Positions 59,166 to 64,000 of a stretch of DNA of 64,000 nt are shown here, one piece after another. The notes beneath the pieces are model-generated. The model worked only from the letters and a program-made list of their open reading frames with translations. It was not told where the DNA came from and searched no databases. The stretch's first letter is position 1, and each line of letters opens with the position of its first letter. The position numbers and the translations under genes are program-made. Source of the DNA: Paenibacillus sp. LS1 (GTDB taxonomy: Bacteria > Bacillota > Bacilli > Paenibacillales > Paenibacillaceae); the NCBI RefSeq assembly GCF_026013365.1, contig NZ_JAPDOE010000007.1, positions 62,001-126,000 of the forward strand. Reading direction: 5' to 3'.

Positions 59166-60356
59166 ATGGAATTTATTTTGGTTCTTGCACTTATTTTGAT
59201 CTTTACGAAGCTCGCCGGAGACTTGTCTGTAAGACTGGGTCAACCTTCGGTATTGGGGAAACTGATTGTTGGTGTCATTCTTGGACCCGCCCTGCTCGGA
59301 TGGGTTCAACAAAGTGATTTCGTGCATTATATGGCGGAGATCGGGGTATTACTTTTGATGTTCATTGCCGGACTGGAAACAGATCTGGAGCAATTGAAGA
59401 AAAACTGGAAAGCAGCCTTTGCGGTTGCTGTGGGCGGTATTATTTTACCATTTATCGGAGGATACGGTTCGGCCATAGCCTTCGGTATGTCACAGACACA
59501 CGCACTGTTCTTTGGACTTTTATTCTGTGCCACATCCGTCAGTATATCGGTTCAGACACTGAAAGACATGGATCAACTCAGCTCTCGTGAGGGTACAACA
59601 ATCCTTGGTGCAGCTGTCGTCGATGATGTCCTAGTCGTCGTTATTCTCGCCGTGATGATGAGCTTGTTAGGTACAGGTGGAGGAGACACTTCAATCACTC
59701 TGCTCATTGGTAAAAAGCTGTTATTCTTTGTTATCATCATCGCTGCCAGCTGGTTCCTTGTTCCACGCATCATGAAGTGGATGGCACCACTGAAGGTAAC
59801 CGAAACCGTCATTACTGCGGGACTGATCATTTGTTTCGGATTCTCCTACTTCGCAGAGTGGATGGGTGTTGCTGGAATCATTGGTGCATTTGCCGCTGGT
59901 ATCGCCATCTCTCAAACTAACTTCAAACATGAAGTCGAAACCAAACTGGAACCGATTGCCTACGGAATTTTTGTTCCGGTGTTTTTTGTCAGTATCGGCT
60001 TAAATGTCACCTTTGATGGTGTAGGTTCACAGATTTGGTTTATTATCGTTATAAGCCTCATCGCCATTGTAACCAAACTGATCGGTGGAGGAGCCGGTGC
60101 ACGACTGACCGGATTTAATATGGCATCTTCATTGGCCATTGGCTCAGGAATGATTTCAAGAGGTGAGGTTGCGCTCATTATCGCTTCAACCGGACTTGCT
60201 TCCGGATTACTTGATCCGGAATACTTCACGAGCGTCGTGATCATGGTCATTGTAACTACACTGGTCACTCCACCACTCCTCAAAATCACCTTTGCTCGCA
60301 AAAAAGGGGAAAAGCGAGTTGAAAGAGGAATTGAAGAATCTCATTTAAGTGGGTAA
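59166..60356 (+). CDS. Cation/proton antiporter, CPA2 family (GerN/NapA-like)
   Basis: 396 residues, about 12 helices. Typical CPA2 motifs are VRLGQPSVLGKLIVGVILGP-like start, FIAGLETDL, and GAAVVDDVLVVVILAVM, whose double Asp is the ion site of electrogenic Na+(K+)/H+ antiporters. SRGEVALIIASTGL near the C-terminus is the Arg/Glu motif of the family. No C-terminal TrkA domain, unlike KefB. It exports Na+, Li+ or K+ in exchange for protons. GGAGAGGAG lies 7 bases before the ATG. It has a 180-base leader containing a candidate riboswitch. Confidence 0.92.
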   Translation: MEFILVLALILIFTKLAGDLSVRLGQPSVLGKLIVGVILGPALLGWVQQSDFVHYMAEIGVLLLMFIAGLETDLEQLKKNWKAAFAVAVGGIILPFIGGYGSAIAFGMSQTHALFFGLLFCATSVSISVQTLKDMDQLSSREGTTILGAAVVDDVLVVVILAVMMSLLGTGGGDTSITLLIGKKLLFFVIIIAASWFLVPRIMKWMAPLKVTETVITAGLIICFGFSYFAEWMGVAGIIGAFAAGIAISQTNFKHEVETKLEPIAYGIFVPVFFVSIGLNVTFDGVGSQIWFIIVISLIAIVTKLIGGGAGARLTGFNMASSLAIGSGMISRGEVALIIASTGLASGLLDPEYFTSVVIMVIVTTLVTPPLLKITFARKKGEKRVERGIEESHLSG

Positions 60357-60443
60357 CTGTAGTTAATTGAGAGGTATTGAAATTATTCTGTATTTAAAGC
60401 TATACTTGCTTTAGATATGCAATATATTGGTCGTGAAGCACAC

Positions 60444-60503
60444 GCCGCTTTGATCCATTCTCTCCTTCAACGCGAAGGTTGGAAATGGTCAGAGCGGCTT
60501 TTT
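60444..60503 (+). terminator. Terminator of the antiporter gene
   Basis: GCCGCT (60444) pairs with AGCGGC (60493-60498), with further TGA/TCA and CCATT/AATGG pairs, then five T residues. Confidence 0.85.
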
Positions 60504-60573
60504 GTATTTTCACATGACGACCTGAAGCCCTGTTCACATTCGTTTTATTTTATTTTTAGAGGAGATGAAGACG

Positions 60574-61227
60574 ATGAGCATTGATTTTGATGAGGCTTAC
60601 GAAGTTTGGATGCACTCGCTTTTGGAGAAGGAAACGAACCCCAGAGTGCTGTCCAGACTAGAAAATGGACTTGAACATGGCACATTGGAATTTTTGCGTT
60701 CAGTCTGGTTTCCGGTGATGAAAAACTTTAATCATTTGCAACCGGAATGGGAGGTACGGGACTTTCATAACGGCTACCGGTATCTGGATCTGGCTTATCT
60801 GCCAGGTAACGGCGTTAAAGGAGGTATTGAGATTCAAGGATACGGGCCACATGCCCGTGATCTGGATGTACGGCGTTTTAAAGATTTATGCTGGCGGCAT
60901 TGTCTGCTAACGCTTGATGATTGGATTTTTCTGCCGATCGCTTATCTCTCCATAAAAGACGAACCGAAACGGTGCCAACAGCTTGTGCTGTCTTTTATGG
61001 GGAAATTTATTGCTACGGACGTTCCGGTAACGTTAAATTGGCTTGAAGCCGAAACTGTTCGTTATGCCAGACGCATCATCCGTCCATTTGCCCCATCAGA
61101 ACTAGCAATTCACCTGCGGATCACAGATCAGCATGCTCGAAGAGTTCTTCATAGCCTGATGGATCAACAAGTATTAAATGTCGCTAGTGGCACTCAACGA
61201 TATCGAACCTATATCTTACGAACCTGA
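60574..61227 (+). CDS. PD-(D/E)XK nuclease-like domain with C-terminal winged helix
   Basis: 217 residues, not recognised as a named family. About residues 60-120 read YRYLDLAYLPGNGVKGGIE, then IQGYGPHARD and VRRFKDLCWRHCLLTLDDW. The spacing of Asp, then Glu-x-Gln followed by Gly, His, Asp and Arg resembles the DUF559/Vsr-type restriction-endonuclease fold (D...ExxG..H....D..R...L...G). The last 60 residues look like a winged helix (SELAIHLRITDQHARRVLHSL). Such a protein could bind, and perhaps cleave, DNA; the Lys of ExK is Gln, so activity is uncertain. AGGAG lies 9 bases before the ATG at 60574. Confidence 0.65.
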   Translation: MSIDFDEAYEVWMHSLLEKETNPRVLSRLENGLEHGTLEFLRSVWFPVMKNFNHLQPEWEVRDFHNGYRYLDLAYLPGNGVKGGIEIQGYGPHARDLDVRRFKDLCWRHCLLTLDDWIFLPIAYLSIKDEPKRCQQLVLSFMGKFIATDVPVTLNWLEAETVRYARRIIRPFAPSELAIHLRITDQHARRVLHSLMDQQVLNVASGTQRYRTYILRT

Positions 61228-61266
61228 GACACTCTATTTCGTCGATATGGGGCATATCCATTTTTT

Positions 61267-61407
61267 AACGAACTCAGGACACCTTATTGTAATGATATGG
61301 AGTAAAACTGGACACTTTTGCGAGCTTTTTCGTGAAATAAGGTGGCTGAGATTCGTTAGAATTTCAAAATTGCTCAAATCTAGGTAATAAGCTCATCTGA
61401 GTTCGTT
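61267..61407. repeat. Repeat of a 22-bp unit, three copies (one inverted)
   Basis: A unit at 61267-61288 (AACGAACTCAG...) recurs in inverted form at 61336-61357 (...CTGAGATTCGTT) with about 19 matching bases, and again in this same direct orientation at 61386-61407, 50 bp further on. The first and second copies can pair across a 47-base loop. No gene lies in 61228-61515. Confidence 0.65.
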
Positions 61408-61448
61408 AGAGTTTTGAAGGAGTGTCTCCGACCATACATAGAAAAACA

Positions 61449-61479
61449 AAAAAAGACCACCTTACACTCAAGAGGTCTT
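61449..61479 (-). terminator. Terminator of the HK-pssA-dedA operon
   Basis: AAGACC (61453) pairs with GGTCTT (61474-61479); T-run on the minus strand. Confidence 0.8.
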
Positions 61480-61515
61480 CGATCTTTGCCCGTTGTTGCA
61501 ACAGGCTGTCCCATT

Positions 61516-62001
61516 TTAAGTTAACACACCGACATAAAAACCAATGGAGATAAAGACAACACACCATACAAATGCACCAATGCCTGATACGAGAACGTAC
61601 CTGCCCATTGCCATCTTGCTAATCCCAGAGAAACAGCACATCAGATGACGAATGCCTGGAATGAAGTAACCCAGGATGATGGACCAATATCCATATTTGA
61701 GGAACCACGACTCCACCCTGCTGAATCGTTTGGCGTTGACGCCGACCCACTTGCCGTATTTTTCAACCAGCGGCCTGCCCGCTTTCTTGCCGATCATGTA
61801 GCTGAGCAGCCCACCGGTAAATGCGCCACCGAAACTGACGGCGATGGATACGGAGTAATTCAATACCGAGATGGAGGCGAGATATCCGACAAACGTCATC
61901 ATCACCTCATCCGGAATCGGCATGCCAATGACACCAAGAGCCAGTAGTCCGTATATTGCGAAATAACCATATTGACCAATAAATTCTTTTGCAAATTCCA
62001 T
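61516..62001 (-). CDS. DedA family membrane protein
   Basis: 161 residues. DedA proteins are flippase-like transporters of phospholipids or undecaprenyl phosphate. Visible landmarks are GVIGMPIPDEVMMTFVGYLA, the re-entrant GAFTGGLLSYMIGKKAGRPL, ILGYFIPGIRHLMCC with the family Arg, and a C-terminal helix. The ATG at 62001 has AGGAG upstream; the longer frame overlaps pssA. 13 bp follow pssA, so the pair is cotranscribed. Confidence 0.9.
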   Translation of the reverse strand: MEFAKEFIGQYGYFAIYGLLALGVIGMPIPDEVMMTFVGYLASISVLNYSVSIAVSFGGAFTGGLLSYMIGKKAGRPLVEKYGKWVGVNAKRFSRVESWFLKYGYWSIILGYFIPGIRHLMCCFSGISKMAMGRYVLVSGIGAFVWCVVFISIGFYVGVLT

Positions 62002-62014
62002 ACTGACTCGCTCC

Positions 62015-62560
62015 TTATTTCGGTTCCACAATATCCTTCTCATGAGAGGCTAGCACTTGTTTTAGTGATGGGAATCGGATTTGGCTCACCATGAGACCGG
62101 ATAGTACAATAATGACAAGATAAGCTACACCATGCGTGAAATAAGGACTCCAAAGCGCGAAAAAGGACATCAGCCCCCCTGCAAATGTAATCGGCATCCC
62201 GACAAAACCACTGCTTGCTGTCTTCTGACAGTTATAACGAGCCAGCCGCAATGCACCGCAAACCGGAAACAATGCGGTCAGTGCCATCCCCAGCACGCTC
62301 ACTTCATTCATGGAATTCAGATACAGAATCAGCACAGGAGCTGTTCCGAATGAAACTACATCCGCAAGCGAATCCAGGGCTTTGCCGAACTCACCCTCAC
62401 AATGCAATTTGCGGGCCGCAAACCCGTCAAACAGATCAAAGAACATCGCTACCCATATCATCATCACAGCCAGGGCAAATTCACCATGAATAGCCATAAT
62501 GACTGCCAGCATGCCTGAACTCAGATTCCCCAAGGTTAAAATCGATGGTAAAGACTTCAT
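62015..62560 (-). CDS. pssA: CDP-diacylglycerol-serine O-phosphatidyltransferase
   Basis: 181 residues with the CDP-alcohol phosphatidyltransferase motif D-x2-D-G-x2-A-R-x8-G-x3-D-x3-D (FDLFDGFAARKL, then EFGKALDSLADVVSFGTAP). It makes phosphatidylserine, the precursor of phosphatidylethanolamine. N-terminal PSILTLGNLSSGM is typical for PssA. About six helices. AGGGAG precedes the ATG. No decarboxylase (psd) gene is in the window, so the PE pathway must be completed elsewhere. Confidence 0.93.
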   Translation of the reverse strand: MKSLPSILTLGNLSSGMLAVIMAIHGEFALAVMMIWVAMFFDLFDGFAARKLHCEGEFGKALDSLADVVSFGTAPVLILYLNSMNEVSVLGMALTALFPVCGALRLARYNCQKTASSGFVGMPITFAGGLMSFFALWSPYFTHGVAYLVIIVLSGLMVSQIRFPSLKQVLASHEKDIVEPK

Positions 62561-62581
62561 AAGATTTGACTCCCTTTCGTA

Positions 62582-64000
62582 CTAGGCTTTAGGAAAAATA
62601 ATATAAAAACGGACTCCATCCGGTGTATTCTCCACTCCATAACTGCACCCGTGCAGATCAAGAATCTGCTTCGCAATGGCCAGCCCGAGCCCGGTTCCCC
62701 CCATTTTGCGATTACGTGAGCGCTCTACCCGGTAGAACCTCTCCCATATATACTGCCGCTCAGCTTCAGCAATCTGCTCGCCCTTGTTCTCAATGGAAAT
62801 GTGAACCAAACCGTCACGTCTGCTGATCTCAATAGTTATATCGGTATGTGGTATCGCATGGCGTATAGCGTTCATCATGATATTGAAAATAACTTGCTCA
62901 AGCTTGCTCCGGTCACCTTCCACCGTCTGCTCTGTTGTGGATACAAGCACCACATCCAGTCCTTTGTCCTTCAGTTGCGGACCCAGACGGCCGGCGATAT
63001 CTTCAATCATGTCAGCCAGTGCAACAGCATCCGTATTCAGCTGAACCGCTGAAGATTCCAGTCGCACCAGATCCAGCATCTCTTCAACCATTGTTTCCAT
63101 TTTGATGGTCTCATCGGCGATGATCTCAATGTAACGCTCCCGTTTGCTCTCACTCACGCCATCCTTCAGCCCTTCGGAGTACCCTTTGATAATGCTGATT
63201 GGTGTCTTGAGTTCATGCGATGCATCGGCAAAAAATTTGCGTTGACGCTGTTCAATCTGCTGCTTCATTTCCATATCTGTACGCATCTGCGTGTTGGCCT
63301 GCCTCAACTCTTCCAATGTCTGACCCAAAGTCCCCGATAATGCATTCAAACTATTGGACAGACTGCCGATTTCGTCATTACGCCGGATAGGTGATTTCAC
63401 CGTGAAATCCAGCGTAGACATTTTCTTGGCGACATGGTTCAGAGCCAGCAGCGGCTTTGTTACGATTCGGGACAGAAGCAATGCCAGTAACAGAATCAAT
63501 ATAAATGCGCCAATACCAAAATACCCATAGAACAAACGTGTTGCCTCGTTCGCTTCCCTCATCTCTTGTAGAGAAGTAAGCGAGAAGATCAGTTGTTGCT
63601 CAGGTCCTGAACGATGCACTGGAGCAATGGTGATGACATTCCGAACACCACTCCAGCTATCCGTCCATTCTTCATTGAGCATTTTGCCATTCGCCAAGGC
63701 AAGCTGGTCTTCGGTGGACAAAGGGAAGCGGCTATCCAGTGCCTGCACCAGCAGTCCCTGTCTCTGACTCCACGTTGCCAGATTGGGAAGAACCACCTCG
63801 GTCAATACACCTGACCATTCCTTCACTGGCTCAATCGATTCCTGAAAGCTTTCTGTTCCCCATGCAGCAGAAGTGGCATCCTGGATTTTGAATGGGTAGA
63901 CCATGGACCCGCTCGCCGGGCCTCGCACCTTCAGTTCCTGCCCATATTTCAGATGGGATGTAATCCAGCCTGCATTCTCACTATTGATAAACAAGGACAA
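62582..64000 (-). CDS. Sensor histidine kinase, 3' part (truncated at the window edge)
   Basis: 472 residues are visible, and the true N-terminus lies beyond 64000, so the first residue shown is not a real start. An extracellular sensory region ends in one helix (FGIGAFILILLLALLLSRIV), then a HAMP domain, a His box FFADASHELKTPISIIKGYSEGL, an N box MNAIRHA and G boxes WERFYRVERSR and GGTGLGLAIAKQIL. It is 21 bp upstream of pssA, a possible link to membrane lipid stress. Its response regulator would be upstream, outside the window. Confidence 0.9.
   Translation of the reverse strand: MSLFINSENAGWITSHLKYGQELKVRGPASGSMVYPFKIQDATSAAWGTESFQESIEPVKEWSGVLTEVVLPNLATWSQRQGLLVQALDSRFPLSTEDQLALANGKMLNEEWTDSWSGVRNVITIAPVHRSGPEQQLIFSLTSLQEMREANEATRLFYGYFGIGAFILILLLALLLSRIVTKPLLALNHVAKKMSTLDFTVKSPIRRNDEIGSLSNSLNALSGTLGQTLEELRQANTQMRTDMEMKQQIEQRQRKFFADASHELKTPISIIKGYSEGLKDGVSESKRERYIEIIADETIKMETMVEEMLDLVRLESSAVQLNTDAVALADMIEDIAGRLGPQLKDKGLDVVLVSTTEQTVEGDRSKLEQVIFNIMMNAIRHAIPHTDITIEISRRDGLVHISIENKGEQIAEAERQYIWERFYRVERSRNRKMGGTGLGLAIAKQILDLHGCSYGVENTPDGVRFYIIFPKA

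Overview
The window looks like a chromosomal segment of a Paenibacillus-type Gram-positive bacterium. Supporting this are moderate GC content, strong AGGAGG-type ribosome binding sites, frequent TTG/GTG starts, U-tract hairpin terminators, lipoprotein binding proteins, an S-layer-homology protein, a YesM/YesN-type two-component pair beside sugar ABC permeases that lack their own ATPase, and B. subtilis-like regulators (XylR, CcpA-type cre, Fur/PerR 7-1-7 boxes). Species assignment is inference. No rRNA, tRNA, CRISPR array, integrase or transposase was seen. Most genes lie on the minus strand.

Layout. 0-8 kb: the 5' end of a secreted protein, an SLH/YcdB-like secreted protein, an alpha/beta hydrolase, KDPG aldolase and two coupled glycosyltransferase genes. 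8-13 kb: the xylose module xylB/xylA with divergent xylR, with a XylR-like operator and a cre between xylA and xylR. xylA and xylB are separated by a terminator and two copies of an intergenic repeat. 13-19 kb: glutaredoxin and thioredoxin reductase, a ZIP metal transporter, a hydrolase and a P1B-4 metal-efflux ATPase with a Fur-type box. 19-24 kb: O-acetylhomoserine sulfhydrylase and a uronate catabolic cluster (kduI, DeoR regulator, kduD, TIM-barrel isomerase) with three 10-bp-phased repeats at its promoter. 24-29 kb: a cyoABCD/qox heme-copper quinol oxidase operon and a small membrane protein. 29-48 kb: a glycan utilisation island with GH1, GH95 and GH2 enzymes, three paralogous binding proteins, two permeases and a YesMN pair; a recurrent AAAACGTTTT or cre-like palindrome lies upstream of most of its units. 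48-56 kb: MFS pump with divergent TetR, OsmC-like protein, amino-acid ABC transporter, a second TetR and uppP. 56-64 kb: aldo/keto reductase, gpmA, a DUF420/CtaM-like protein, a cation/proton antiporter with a riboswitch-like leader, a nuclease-like/winged-helix protein, dedA, pssA and a truncated sensor kinase.

The most unusual signals are not protein genes. (1) The antiporter leader (59001-59091) can form an H-type pseudoknot whose 3' strand is shared with an intrinsic terminator, the architecture of a ligand-controlled transcription attenuator. (2) Four copies of a 180-230 bp intergenic element (307-533, 9717-9913, 9981-10200, 50572-50753) share an inverted-repeat core. Each copy's outer arms pair with each other although the arm sequences differ between copies, so the structure appears to be conserved. 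(3) Several operator-like sites explain the local regulation: the xyl operator plus cre, kdu direct repeats, two TetR palindromes, and Fur- and PerR-type boxes.

All calls come from reading the sequence and recalling family features. No database search or folding program was run.
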